Shown here: one piece after another, positions 26,054-35,382 of the stretch
Numbering within the stretch: position 1 is the stretch's first letter
How the letters are laid out: every line of letters begins with the position of its first letter
Source of the DNA: Roseibium album
GTDB taxonomy: Bacteria > Pseudomonadota > Alphaproteobacteria > Rhizobiales > Stappiaceae
Assembly: GCF_001404515.1 (NCBI RefSeq)
Contig: NZ_CXWE01000006.1
Location: 186,001 to 250,000, forward strand
Length of the DNA stretch: 64,000 bases
Reading direction: 5' to 3'
Made by a program: the position numbers and the translations under genes
Notes under the pieces: generated by a model
Told to the model about the DNA's origin: nothing
Databases searched by the model: none
Seen by the model: only the letters and a program-made list of their open reading frames with translations

Positions 26054-27094
26054 ATGTCCCAGATCGAAAACGAAAATAAGACCGGGTCCTCGGCCATACC
26101 CAAACAGGGACGCCGTTTCGACCCGATCCAACGCTTCCTCTTGAGCAATGAATTCGGGCTGATCGTCCTCATCGTTGTCTTTGCGATCATCTTCTCAACC
26201 GTTTCCCCGATGTTTCTTTCGAAGTTCAGCCTTTACGCTCTGGGCAGGACATCGGCTGTCAATATCATGATCGGCTTCTCGATGATGATCGTTATTGTCA
26301 CCGGCGGTCTGAACCTCGCTGTAGGGGCGATTGGCGTGTGCGCGGCCATGGCAGGCGGCTGGTTGATGCAGGCAGTTGGCCTGCACTGGCTTCCTGCCTT
26401 GATGGGCGGGCTGGCAATTGGCGGGCTCCTCGGTGCAGTCAATGGTGTGCTGATCGTTCGAAGCGGCCTGCACAGCTTTGTCATAACGCTCGCAACCATG
26501 AGCATCATGTTCGGTGTCATGATCTTTCTGACCCAGGCAGAATCGTATCGCGAGATTTCTCCCGCCTTTACCGCATTTGGCCGGATGAAGCTCTGGGGTG
26601 TCATCCCGCCGATGCTGCTGGTTACGATCGGTATCGGCATCTTGCTCTGGGTGCTGTTCGTCTATAGTTCGCTCGGCCGGCAAATCCTTGCAGCCGGCGC
26701 AAGTCCAGCTGCGGCTGAATTGTCGGGGATCCATGTCGACAGGATGATCGTCTGGTGCCACGGCCTGTCGGGTGTTCTTGCCGGCGTTGCCGGTTTCATG
26801 CTGGTTTCGCGAACCGGCGCGGCAATTCCTTCCATGGCGGGTCAACTTGGCCAGGACTGGCTTTTGCCTGCATTCCTGGCCCCTGTGCTCGGGGGAACCC
26901 TTTTGACCGGAGGAAGAGTTTCGGTTCTCGGGACACTTCTCGGCGGTTTTCTCGTGACAATGCTGACCAGCGGACTGCTGCTGATGCAGGTGGGCGCCTT
27001 TTGGATGCAAACCTATCTCGGTCTTTTGCTGCTCCTGGCAGTTCTTCTTGATCTTGCCCGTCGCTCTTATCTGTCGAGGAACAAGCTGGTATGA
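26054..27094 (+). CDS. ABC sugar importer permease, RbsC-like (first)
   Basis: 346-residue permease of the branched-chain/ribose type (BPD_transp_2), with about eight to ten spans. A cytoplasmic N-terminus of about 35 residues precedes span 1 (FGLIVLIVVFAIIFSTV). The conserved GFSMMIVIVTGGLNLAVGAIG and the C-terminal PVLGGTLLTGGRVSVLGTLLGG are both present. It overlaps the second permease gene by 4 bases. Two non-identical permeases imply a heterodimeric channel, rather than the RbsC homodimer. Confidence 0.93.
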   Translation: MSQIENENKTGSSAIPKQGRRFDPIQRFLLSNEFGLIVLIVVFAIIFSTVSPMFLSKFSLYALGRTSAVNIMIGFSMMIVIVTGGLNLAVGAIGVCAAMAGGWLMQAVGLHWLPALMGGLAIGGLLGAVNGVLIVRSGLHSFVITLATMSIMFGVMIFLTQAESYREISPAFTAFGRMKLWGVIPPMLLVTIGIGILLWVLFVYSSLGRQILAAGASPAAAELSGIHVDRMIVWCHGLSGVLAGVAGFMLVSRTGAAIPSMAGQLGQDWLLPAFLAPVLGGTLLTGGRVSVLGTLLGGFLVTMLTSGLLLMQVGAFWMQTYLGLLLLLAVLLDLARRSYLSRNKLV

Positions 27095-28059
27095 AGCGAG
27101 AGTTTTTGAAGCAGGACTGGTTCGGCCCCTTCATTGTCACCTTGTTGGCGATTGTAATTGTCGGTGCACTGAAGCCCTCGTTCCTGTCGCCGTTCAACAT
27201 TCAGATCCTTTTGCTCGCCATCTCGGTCAACGCGCTGGTGGCCTTTTCCCAGATGGTCATCATCGCGATCGGCCAAATGAATCTTTCGGTCGGAGCAATC
27301 GGTGGACTTGCCGCGATTTCGTTTGCCGGAATGATGGAAATATGGGGACTGCCCTGGCCCCTCGCCGCAGTCTTGTCGCTCGGAATAGGCCTGTTCGCAG
27401 GACTGACGAACGGATTGCTCTGTGCCTATACGGGTATTTCGGCCTTTGTCATCACGCTGGCAACCTTGTCTGTTTTCAAGGGCATAAATCTCGGCATTAC
27501 CGAAGCGCAGCCATTTTATGATGTTCCGGAAGTCGTCAAATGGCTTGGCAATGCAACAATGGTTGGACCGATCCCCTGGCTTGTCGTTCCATTTGCGCTG
27601 TCCGCAATCGCACTATGGTACCTGTTGTTCCGACTGCCACTCGGGCGTTCGGTGCTCGCAGTGGGTGGCAACACCCATGCGGCGGAGTTGTCAGGCATCT
27701 CGGTGCCCTGGATTGTTGTCTTTGCTCACTCGGTATCAGGTCTTCTTGCTGCGTTGGCAGGTATAATGCTGGTTGCCCGGCTACAACTGGGACAGCCAAG
27801 TATCGGTGACGATTGGCTGATCCTGAGCTTTGCCGCACCGATAATCGGTGGCGCGATCCTGACCGGCGGCCGCGTGAGCGTCGGTGGCACCTGTTGCGGT
27901 GTCGCCATCGTGGCAATCATCACCCAGGTTCTGGTGCTGTTCAACATCGACCCGTTCCTGGTGCAGGTCGTCCTGGGTGGCTTGATCCTCTGGGCAGTCA
28001 GTGTGAACCGTATCCGTGAAGTCAGGGAGCAGCGCAAGGCTGCTGCTGGTGCGTCATGA
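27091..28059 (+). CDS. ABC sugar importer permease, RbsC-like (second)
   Basis: 322-residue permease of the same family. It has span 1 GPFIVTLLAIVIVGAL, the loop VIIAIGQMNLSVGAIGGLAA and the C-terminal APIIGGAILTGGRVSVGGTCCG. The two permeases are clearly related but differ in length and loops. Overlaps the first permease and the ATPase gene by 4 bases each. Confidence 0.93.
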   Translation: MKREFLKQDWFGPFIVTLLAIVIVGALKPSFLSPFNIQILLLAISVNALVAFSQMVIIAIGQMNLSVGAIGGLAAISFAGMMEIWGLPWPLAAVLSLGIGLFAGLTNGLLCAYTGISAFVITLATLSVFKGINLGITEAQPFYDVPEVVKWLGNATMVGPIPWLVVPFALSAIALWYLLFRLPLGRSVLAVGGNTHAAELSGISVPWIVVFAHSVSGLLAALAGIMLVARLQLGQPSIGDDWLILSFAAPIIGGAILTGGRVSVGGTCCGVAIVAIITQVLVLFNIDPFLVQVVLGGLILWAVSVNRIREVREQRKAAAGAS

Positions 28060-29582
28060 GCAACCCTGTATTCGAAGCCACCGACGTCACGAAAGTCTTT
28101 CCGGGCGTGCTCGCTCTCGACAAGGTGGGCTTATCGTTGTCGCCAGGATCAATTCATGCGCTTCTTGGTGAAAACGGGGCCGGCAAATCCACACTGATCA
28201 AGATCATGACCGGCGTGCATAGACCTGACGGCGGGTTGATGTCGCTCGACGGGAAACCGTTTTCACCCCATACACCACGCGACGCAATTTCAAGCGGGGT
28301 TGGTGTCGTCCACCAGGAACGGAACCTGATCCCGCAGTTCTCCATTGCCGAAAACATATTCCTGGAACGGCTGAGCACCACGCCATTCAAGAAAATCGAC
28401 TACCCAAACTTGTATGCTGAAGCCCAGAAGTGGCTCGACCTCCTGGAAATCGATGCCAGGCCCGAGACACAGGTTGACAAGCTCAACGTAGCCAGAATGC
28501 AGTTGGTCGAAATTGCAAAGGCATTGTCACTGGACACCCGTATTCTCTTGCTCGACGAACCGACAGCGTCACTGACCCAGCACGAAACGGAGACATTGTT
28601 CGGTATCCTGAACCGGTTGCGGCAGGATGGTGCGAGCCTTGTATTCGTCAGCCACAAGCTTGAGGAAGTCCAGGAAATCTGTGACCGGGTAACAGTCTTG
28701 CGCGACGGTCACAACGCCTGCGAAAGCCGATCCCTGACGGGACTGGACCGACAAGATATCGTTCGCCTCATGATCGGGAGAAGCGAGCAGATTCCGCAAT
28801 GGAGCCAACGTGACAACTCCGGCCACAATGTAGCGCTCGATGTCCAGAATGTTGCGACCCAGGATGGACATCGCAACATAAGTTTCCAGCTTCGCAAGGG
28901 GGAAGTTCTGGGCCTTTACGGTCTTGTCGGCTCAGGACGGACAGAACTTGCCAAAGCACTGATCGGGGCCGGCAAGGTTACGTCCGGCGATATCCTGATC
29001 AATGGCGAGAAAGCCTCGATAAGCTCTGTAGCTGACGCTCTTCACAACTACAGTATCGGATATGTCAGTGAAGATCGCAAAGGAGAAGGATTGATCCTGA
29101 TCCATTCGATCCTGGAAAATGCCGGTATCACCGTCTGGAAACGATTGATGAATGCGATCGGGCTCGTGACGGATGGAAAGGTTGAGAGCGCTGTCGATCC
29201 CGTACTTAAGAAGCTTGAAGTGCGAACGCCGTCATTGCGACAGATAGTCGGCAATCTCTCAGGTGGAAATCAGCAAAAGGTCAGTGTCGCCAAATGGTTG
29301 GCTGCAAACGTCAAAATCCTGATCGTGGACGAACCAACTGTTGGTGTTGATATCAAGACAAAAGCCTACGTCCACGAATTGATCCGGGAGCTTTCCGACG
29401 CAGGCACTTCAATATTGCTTATCACGAGCGACATGCCTGAAATGGTCACGGTCGCCGACCTAATTCTCGTCATGGATGAGTTCGAGTTGCGTGGCGAAAT
29501 CGTGAATGATCGCAATTACGACGCAGTCAGCGAGCGCATCATGCATCATATTCATGGTTCCACAGAGGAGGCTGCCGAATGA
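28056..29582 (+). CDS. ABC sugar importer double ATPase, RbsA-like
   Basis: 508-residue protein with two nucleotide-binding domains. Domain 1 (about residues 5-235) has a full Walker A GENGAGKST and Walker B LLLDEPTASL. Domain 2 (about 255-500) has the degenerate Walker A GLVGSGRTE normal for RbsA, the signature LSGGNQQK and Walker B LIVDEPTVGVD. Start and stop each overlap the neighbouring genes by 4 bases. It drives the heterodimeric permease pair. Confidence 0.95.
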   Translation: MSNPVFEATDVTKVFPGVLALDKVGLSLSPGSIHALLGENGAGKSTLIKIMTGVHRPDGGLMSLDGKPFSPHTPRDAISSGVGVVHQERNLIPQFSIAENIFLERLSTTPFKKIDYPNLYAEAQKWLDLLEIDARPETQVDKLNVARMQLVEIAKALSLDTRILLLDEPTASLTQHETETLFGILNRLRQDGASLVFVSHKLEEVQEICDRVTVLRDGHNACESRSLTGLDRQDIVRLMIGRSEQIPQWSQRDNSGHNVALDVQNVATQDGHRNISFQLRKGEVLGLYGLVGSGRTELAKALIGAGKVTSGDILINGEKASISSVADALHNYSIGYVSEDRKGEGLILIHSILENAGITVWKRLMNAIGLVTDGKVESAVDPVLKKLEVRTPSLRQIVGNLSGGNQQKVSVAKWLAANVKILIVDEPTVGVDIKTKAYVHELIRELSDAGTSILLITSDMPEMVTVADLILVMDEFELRGEIVNDRNYDAVSERIMHHIHGSTEEAAE

Positions 29583-30442
29583 ACCGTCTCATCGACACGC
29601 ATCATCATCTCTGGGATACAGCAAAAACGGACTATCCCTGGATGACGGCAGAACTTGATGCCATCCGTCGTCGGTTCGACACGGACGACCTGCTCGCGGT
29701 AACCGGTCCGGCTGGCGTGACAGGCACCATTCTGGTGCAGACCCGGAGCAGTTTCGAAGAATCCCAGGAATTTCTGGCAGTTGCAGCGGATACAGACCTG
29801 ATCCTCGGGGTCGTGGCTTGGGTCGATTTGAGCTCACCCGATGTTTTCGAACAGATCACGACCTTGAAATCGGGAAAGGGTGGAACCTATCTCGTTGGCA
29901 TTCGTCATCAGGTTCACGATGAGGAAGACGAGAACTGGCTGTTGCGGGAGGACGTTCAACGCGGACTGTCCGCCATTCATGCCCAAGAACTTGCCTATGA
30001 CCTGTTACTGCGTCCACGTGAGTTACCGGCAGCCATCGGTGCAGTACGGAACCTGCCGGACATGCATTGGGTGCTGGATCACATAGCCAAACCGGAAATC
30101 GCGAAGTGTGGCTGGCAGCCTTGGGCAGATCACATCGAAGACCTTGCAAAAGCATCACCGACTTGTTGGGTCAAACTGTCAGGTATGGCGACCGAGGCAG
30201 ACTGGAATGCATGGACCATCGATGATCTGAGACCCTATGCAAACCACATCATAAAGTCATTCGGACCGCAACGATGCATGCTCGGTTCGGATTGGCCCGT
30301 CTGCCTTCTTGCTGCGCCATACCGAAGAATTATGGACACGGCACAGGACTTGATCACGAACCTTCCCGCTGATCAGCAGGCGGACATTTCGTTCAGCAAC
30401 GCAATAGAAGCTTATCGGCTGGAACCTGATGCGAGGAACTGA
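29579..30442 (+). CDS. Amidohydrolase, L-fuconolactonase/PDC-hydrolase-like (COG3618)
   Basis: 287-residue TIM-barrel amidohydrolase of the amidohydrolase_2 family. Metal/catalytic landmarks are DTHHHLWD at residues 6-13, HWVLDHIAKPEI near 160 and MLGSDWPVCLL near 235. Characterised relatives hydrolyse sugar lactones (L-fucono-, L-rhamnono- or 4-sulfomuconolactone). It overlaps the ATPase stop by 4 bases. With the downstream dehydratase and mutarotase it fits the lactone-hydrolysis step of a non-phosphorylating deoxysugar pathway. Confidence 0.88.
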   Translation: MNRLIDTHHHLWDTAKTDYPWMTAELDAIRRRFDTDDLLAVTGPAGVTGTILVQTRSSFEESQEFLAVAADTDLILGVVAWVDLSSPDVFEQITTLKSGKGGTYLVGIRHQVHDEEDENWLLREDVQRGLSAIHAQELAYDLLLRPRELPAAIGAVRNLPDMHWVLDHIAKPEIAKCGWQPWADHIEDLAKASPTCWVKLSGMATEADWNAWTIDDLRPYANHIIKSFGPQRCMLGSDWPVCLLAAPYRRIMDTAQDLITNLPADQQADISFSNAIEAYRLEPDARN

Positions 30443-30730
30443 AAGCGTGAACCGTGATGCGCAGTCATGCAAGACCCTGCGAGCGCTGCAACCTCCGGCA
30501 ACCGGCGTCTTGCACATTGCTCCTGTCGCGCTCCATCACGCACACCGGACAGCTGGATGCCGCTATTCCCATGCGGTCAGATCATGGCCAAGTCAATGTC
30601 CGAGACAGATGTTTGGGATCATCGCGCCATTGTGCCTTCATCAATCGGCTCAAGGGACTGTCCGTGCTGCTTCTTGTTGCCGTGGCCACGTCGATGCATC
30701 TGACCTGAGGCGAAGAGAAGGAAGCAGCGC

Positions 30731-31843
30731 ATGGCAGTGATCAAGCGGGCGGAATTGACTATGGTTGACCTCAAGCCCAAGGTCGAACGCACCGATGCTA
30801 TCCAGGCCTTCGTGAGTCAGGAAACGCCCATTCTCCGGTTGACCGATGCAGACGGCAACGTCGGAACCGGGTACAGCTATACCATCGGGTCAGGTGGACC
30901 GGCGATCATCAGCCTCTTGCGAGAAACGTTGCTGCCGAAATTGATGGGGCGAGAAGCAGAAGAAATCGGAGGCATCTGGCAAGATCTGCTGTTTTCCACC
31001 CACGCAACGTCAGTTGGCCCGATCACATCCCTTTCGCTTGCCTGCATTGACACTGCCCTTTGGGATTTGCGTTGCCGTCGCGCCAACCTGCCACTTTGGC
31101 GCCTGGCTGGTGGCGTCAAGCAATCGGTCCCGCTCTACACGACCGAAGGAGGCTGGTTGCAGCTTCCGCAAGAAGCGCTTGTTGCCGATGCGGTCGCGAT
31201 GAAGGACGCAGGCTTCACCGGTGCCAAAATAAAAATAGGAAAACCCACGATCGCCGAAGATCGCAGCAGGCTTGCAGCTGTGAAGGAAGCCGTTGGCGAC
31301 GCATTCCGCGTGAAGGTTGATGCGAACCAGTCATTTGATCTCGCGGAGGCGATCCGGCGTGCGGACATGTTGGCAGATGTCGGCATCGACTGGTTTGAAG
31401 AACCAATGCGCGCGGATGACATCGGTGCGCATCAGGTCCTCGCACAACGCTCACGCGTTCCGATTGCCGTGGGTGAAAGCATGTACAGTCTGAGCCAATT
31501 CAAGGATTACCTTGAAAGAGGAGCCTGCCACATCGTGCAGGCCGATGTGGCACGGGTTGGCGGAATTACGCCATGGCTCAAGATTGCCCACATGGCTGAG
31601 GCATTCAACGTCCCTGTTTGCCCGCACTTTTTGATGGAACTGCATGTTGCGCTTGTTTGTGCGGTACCCAACGCTCCTACACTGGAATACATCCCTCAAC
31701 TCGACGACGTGACGCGCAAACCGATGAACGTGAAGAACGGTTTCGCTATCCCTTCCGATGAGCCTGGCCTGGGTATTGATTGGGACTGGGAAGCGATTGG
31801 CCGCCTTTCGGACCCAGGTCACAACGTCTGTGTGACGTCCTAG
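30731..31843 (+). CDS. Enolase-superfamily sugar-acid dehydratase, mandelate racemase subgroup
   Basis: 370-residue MR/MLE family enzyme. The key residues read: base motif K166-x-K168 (GAKIKIGKP), metal ligands D198 (KVDANQSF), E224 (WFEEP) and E249 (AVGES), and the MR-subgroup Asp/His dyad D272 (QADVARVGG) and H299 (CPHFLMELH). These support a dehydratase acting on an acid sugar rather than a cycloisomerase. An AAGGAA ribosome site precedes the ATG. The 288 bases before it show no gene. Length is shorter than classical L-fuconate or L-rhamnonate dehydratases (about 400-440), so the exact substrate is open. Confidence 0.9.
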   Translation: MAVIKRAELTMVDLKPKVERTDAIQAFVSQETPILRLTDADGNVGTGYSYTIGSGGPAIISLLRETLLPKLMGREAEEIGGIWQDLLFSTHATSVGPITSLSLACIDTALWDLRCRRANLPLWRLAGGVKQSVPLYTTEGGWLQLPQEALVADAVAMKDAGFTGAKIKIGKPTIAEDRSRLAAVKEAVGDAFRVKVDANQSFDLAEAIRRADMLADVGIDWFEEPMRADDIGAHQVLAQRSRVPIAVGESMYSLSQFKDYLERGACHIVQADVARVGGITPWLKIAHMAEAFNVPVCPHFLMELHVALVCAVPNAPTLEYIPQLDDVTRKPMNVKNGFAIPSDEPGLGIDWDWEAIGRLSDPGHNVCVTS

Positions 31844-31890
31844 CCGCATATGATGCAAAGGATGGATTGTCAGAACATGAAGGATTGAAA

Positions 31891-32220
31891 ATGCAACGTA
31901 TCGGGATGATGGTTGGCATTCGAGCTGAAAAGATTGAGGAATACAAGCGACTGCACGCAGACGTCTGGCCAAGTGTTCTCGCGCAGATTTCCCGCAGCAA
32001 CATCCGCAATTATTCAATTTTTCTGCGCGAGCCGGAAAACGTTCTGTTTGGCTACCTCGAGTACCATGGTGAGGACTTTTCGGCTGACATGGCACGAATG
32101 GCGCAAGACCCGGAAACGCAGAGATGGTGGACGCTGACCGACCCCTGCCAGGAACCCCTGGCATCACGCGCGGACGGTGAGCAGTGGTCCATGATGGAAG
32201 AAGTTTTCTACTACAACTGA
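31891..32220 (+). CDS. rhaM: L-rhamnose mutarotase (RhaM/RhaU family)
   Basis: 109-residue ferredoxin-fold mutarotase that interconverts alpha and beta anomers of L-rhamnose-type sugars. It has the conserved EYKRLHADVWPSVL with the catalytic histidine, the strand NYSIFLREPENVLFGYLEYHG and the RWW motif followed by TDPCQEPL. AAGGA at 31880-31884 fits ATG 31891. It is the last gene of the RbsABC-type operon. A mutarotase of this family supports L-rhamnose or L-fucose as the imported sugar, although it is not decisive. Confidence 0.9.
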   Translation: MQRIGMMVGIRAEKIEEYKRLHADVWPSVLAQISRSNIRNYSIFLREPENVLFGYLEYHGEDFSADMARMAQDPETQRWWTLTDPCQEPLASRADGEQWSMMEEVFYYN

Positions 32221-32404
32221 AATTGCTACCAGGTGCGTTGACAGGAACATGTCCAGCTGGCCTTTCAAGTACCTAACCTGAAAGGTGCGAACCTTGGTTT
32301 CACAAAGAAATAAAACGGTTTGCGCGCTTGCTTGTGTCTGATGAGGCGTGCCGCTTGAAAGTTGACCCTGAATGCGGTGAACCGACTGCTTCAGCCTTCC
32401 AGCG
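32221..32404. other. Convergent intergenic region
   Basis: 184 bases between two converging genes. An imperfect hairpin CCTTTCA (32261-32267) / TGAAAGG (32279-32285) may terminate transcription, but there is no T-run. Nothing else is seen. Confidence 0.35.
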
Positions 32405-33472
32405 TCAAAGCCGCAGGTGCGTCTCAGCATCGAACAGATGAACATCCTGCGGGCTTACCTTCAAATGAAGTACGCTGCCCGGACGCAAGGCAGGATCGGG
32501 AGCAAGACGGGCGGTCAATTCCTGTCCATCCAGCATGCAGATTGCCATTGTGTCGGACCCAAGCGGTTCCAGAACGTCGATTGTTGTCTGAAACATTGCT
32601 TCACCCGCGTCGCAAGGCGTCAGGTGCTCGGGCCTGACGCCGACAAGAATTTTTCCCTCCGCCGGAAATCTTTTCCCAGGCAACGAAATCGGAACGCCTC
32701 CGATCCTGATTGCCGCCCCGGCCTCCCCGGTGCTGCAAGTACCATCCAGAACGTTCATCTTGGGCGACCCGATAAACTCCCCGACAAATCGCGTTTTCGG
32801 AGATGTGTAGACGTCGACCGGTGCCCCTTGTTGTACCACTTCACCATCCTTGAGAATAACCACCCTGTCCGCCAGCGTCATCGCTTCGACCTGGTCATGG
32901 GTGACATAAATTGTTGTCGTCTTGAGGAGACCGTGCAGACGCTTGATCTGCGTGCGCATGTCCACGCGCAACTTGGCGTCCAGATTCGACAGGGGCTCGT
33001 CAAACAGGAACACCTTGGGCCGGCGTACGATTGCCCGTCCCATCGCAACGCGCTGACGCTGTCCGCCGGACAACTGGCCGGGTTTGCGGTGCAGGAGTTG
33101 GGTGATCTGCAAGATGTCGGCCGCCTGTGCCACTTGTGACTGCCGTTCGTCCGCCGTCATTCCGCGCATCTTCAATCCAAAGCCGATGTTTTCGGCAACC
33201 GACATGTGCGGATAAAGCGCATAGTCCTGGAACACCATCGCGATATCCCGCGCTCGTGGCTCGAGATCATTCACCACCTTACCGGCGATCTTGAGATGCC
33301 CTCCGGTAATTTCCTCAAGACCGGCAATCATGCGAAGGAGTGTGCTCTTGCCGCATCCTGACGGACCGACAAATGCCACGAACTCTCCGTCCTCGACTTC
33401 AAGGTCAACCCCTTTCACAGCGCAGAACGCACCATATTTCTTAACAATCCCCTGAAGTTGAATTTCGGCCAA
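32405..33472 (-). CDS. ABC sugar importer ATPase, MalK/UgpC-like (second)
   Basis: 355-residue ATPase. The nucleotide-binding domain has Walker A GPSGCGKST, signature LSGGQRQR and Walker B FLFDEPLSNLDA. The TOBE domain has ILVGVRPEHLTPC. I chose the TTG start at 33472 because it gives the usual MAEIQLQGIVKKYG N-terminus and has GGAGG 5 bases before it; a longer frame from 33484 overlaps that ribosome site. The nearby SBP-permease-permease set at 35383-38509 lacks its own ATPase, so this protein is its likely partner although it is on the other strand. The 182-bp divergent region holds a palindromic operator. Confidence 0.93.
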   Translation of the reverse strand: MAEIQLQGIVKKYGAFCAVKGVDLEVEDGEFVAFVGPSGCGKSTLLRMIAGLEEITGGHLKIAGKVVNDLEPRARDIAMVFQDYALYPHMSVAENIGFGLKMRGMTADERQSQVAQAADILQITQLLHRKPGQLSGGQRQRVAMGRAIVRRPKVFLFDEPLSNLDAKLRVDMRTQIKRLHGLLKTTTIYVTHDQVEAMTLADRVVILKDGEVVQQGAPVDVYTSPKTRFVGEFIGSPKMNVLDGTCSTGEAGAAIRIGGVPISLPGKRFPAEGKILVGVRPEHLTPCDAGEAMFQTTIDVLEPLGSDTMAICMLDGQELTARLAPDPALRPGSVLHLKVSPQDVHLFDAETHLRL

Positions 33473-33614
33473 GTCCACCTCCAAATACTCTCAGCACGCC
33501 TGCTGCCACTGCCTTGTGCCATGTCTCGCGACCCTGGCGCATTTGGCATTCCACCGGGGTCGCTCACACTCCACTTGCCGCACAGGCTTGACCGGCATCA
33601 CATTATCGGTACAT

Positions 33615-33634
33615 TATCGATAACGTTATCGATA
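33615..33634. promoter_or_regulatory. 20-bp perfect palindrome, operator candidate
   Basis: TATCGATAACGTTATCGATA is fully self-complementary, with a central CG, in the divergent region between the MalK-like ATPase and the GntR gene. A further TTATCGG half-site is at 33603-33609. The central-CG, AACGTT form resembles LacI-family operators. The adjacent regulator, though, is an FCD GntR protein, and no LacI gene is in the window. Confidence 0.75.
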
Positions 33635-33654
33635 CACAAGAGATCAAACGAGAT

Positions 33655-34386
33655 ATGGCGGCTGAAAGCTTCGACGATCAGGGCAGTAGCAAGATGGGCA
33701 GGGCCAGACAGCAGATGCGCAGAAGCGCAAAGCGCAGCCACGTCATCTTTGAAAGCCTGCAAAAGGAAATCATGCTGGGGCAGCTCCCCCCCGGCACGAC
33801 CATCCTGGAACTGGAACTCGCCAACCGTTTCGAATGCAGCCAAAGTACTGTGCGCGAAGCTCTCATGTTCCTTCAGACCGATGGTCTGGTCGAACGCCTG
33901 CATCATCGCGGCACTTTCGTCGCGGACAGCCGAATTGAAGATGCACGCGAGCTTATCCTGATCCGGCATGACATTGAATGCAGAGGCGTCAGACGGGTGC
34001 TGAGCCGCTTTGGCCCGTTCCTGCGAAAGGAACTGGAGGCCGATCTCGACGGAATGCGGGCGGCGGCCAAGAATGATGACGAATACCAGTTGTCACTGCA
34101 CGACCGGAACTTTCATTTGAACCTCTACAGCGCCGCCGACATGCCGACCGTGCGTCCAATCCTGCGCCGCTGCCTGATCCACAATCATCGTTTCAAGATC
34201 CTGAATTCAGAGCCTAACCGCGGGCTTTTGGAAACTGCCGAGCGCCATGTTGCCATTTTGGATGCCCTGGCTGCGGGAGATGAGACAAACGCTGTCCAGG
34301 CATTGTCCCACCACATCACGACAATCGTTGATTTCGGTCCCAGCATCCTGACCGGCGACGCGGAAAAACCAGAGCCCGGCCAATGA
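33655..34386 (+). CDS. GntR-family regulator, FCD type (third)
   Basis: 243-residue regulator with a basic N-terminal tail (GRARQQMRRSAKRSH), a winged helix at about residues 30-90 (ELELANRFECSQSTVREALMFL) and an FCD domain (about 105-225) holding LHDRNFHLNL, LIHNHRF and SHHITTI. ATG 33694 is an alternative start. Its stop overlaps the esterase start (ATGA). It presumably controls both the divergent ATPase and the operon to its right. Confidence 0.9.
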   Translation: MAAESFDDQGSSKMGRARQQMRRSAKRSHVIFESLQKEIMLGQLPPGTTILELELANRFECSQSTVREALMFLQTDGLVERLHHRGTFVADSRIEDARELILIRHDIECRGVRRVLSRFGPFLRKELEADLDGMRAAAKNDDEYQLSLHDRNFHLNLYSAADMPTVRPILRRCLIHNHRFKILNSEPNRGLLETAERHVAILDALAAGDETNAVQALSHHITTIVDFGPSILTGDAEKPEPGQ

Positions 34387-35354
34387 CTTTGCCAGAGCCA
34401 ACTCCCTCTGACCTCATACCGTCCGAGCGCATGCAGTGGCTACTGGAAAAACTGGCCATGGAAGACGCCGGTCTGGGTGACCCAACGCAGCTTTCGCCGG
34501 TCGAGGGGCGCGCGCTGGCCGAGCAGACCAACCAGCGCTGGAATACAGACCTGCCGGAGATGACTTCAACCGATTTTGCCGTTCCGGCTTCCGAAGGTCA
34601 CACGATCGAATGCAGATTGCTCAGCCCGTCAAATGCAAACGGGCTGATTATGTTCATTCATGGTGGGGGCTGGGCATTGTGCAGCCGCGATACGCACGAA
34701 AGAGCAGCCCGTCTCCTGGGGCTTGAATCAGGGGCTCATGTTCTGACATTCGACTACCGGCTGGCGCCCGAAGCACCCTATCCGGACGGGCTGAAAGACT
34801 GCTTGACGGTCTGGGAAGCAATTCTTGGCGGACACGACAAGCTTCGCGATTGCGGGCGGCCTTCGGCTGTTGCAGGCGACAGCGCCGGAGCCAACCTCGC
34901 CTTGTCCCTGCTGCTCTCGCTGCAGACTGATGGCAAGACACTTCCTGACGCAGCGCTGCTATTTTACGGTGTCTACGATGCGAATTTTCAGACCGTCTCC
35001 TATTGCGACCAAAGGGACGGCCCGGGCCTGACCCGAGAGAAAATGAAACGTTACTGGGACTGGTACGTTGCCAAAACGGACCTACGCAGTACTCCACTGG
35101 TTTCACCAATGCAGGCAAGCGACGCACAGCTTCTTGCTCTTCCGCCGCTTTTTTTGAATGCGGCAGCGATCGATCCCCTTCGCTCAGATACGGAAAATCT
35201 CGTCCGGCGGCTACGCAGCCTTGGCCGCACGGACCCCTACATCCTTTATCCGGGCGTCGTCCATGGGTTCATGCAAATGAGCCTCGAATTACCCGAAGCA
35301 CGATTGGCTGCCACGGAAGCCGGGAGGGCTTTTCGCGAACTAACAGGTAACTGA
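34383..35354 (+). CDS. Alpha/beta hydrolase, hormone-sensitive-lipase family esterase
   Basis: 323-residue cytoplasmic esterase. The oxyanion motif HGGG (FIHGGGWAL) and the nucleophile elbow GDSAG (VAGDSAGANL) define the HSL/family IV group. The acid and histidine are likely in AIDPLRSDTENL and GVVHGFMQ. Located between the GntR gene and the binding-protein gene, it may remove acyl (for example acetyl) groups from imported sugars. That role is inference. Confidence 0.9.
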   Translation: MTLPEPTPSDLIPSERMQWLLEKLAMEDAGLGDPTQLSPVEGRALAEQTNQRWNTDLPEMTSTDFAVPASEGHTIECRLLSPSNANGLIMFIHGGGWALCSRDTHERAARLLGLESGAHVLTFDYRLAPEAPYPDGLKDCLTVWEAILGGHDKLRDCGRPSAVAGDSAGANLALSLLLSLQTDGKTLPDAALLFYGVYDANFQTVSYCDQRDGPGLTREKMKRYWDWYVAKTDLRSTPLVSPMQASDAQLLALPPLFLNAAAIDPLRSDTENLVRRLRSLGRTDPYILYPGVVHGFMQMSLELPEARLAATEAGRAFRELTGN

Positions 35355-35382
35355 AAACAAACAAATTCAAGAGGAGGAAGTC

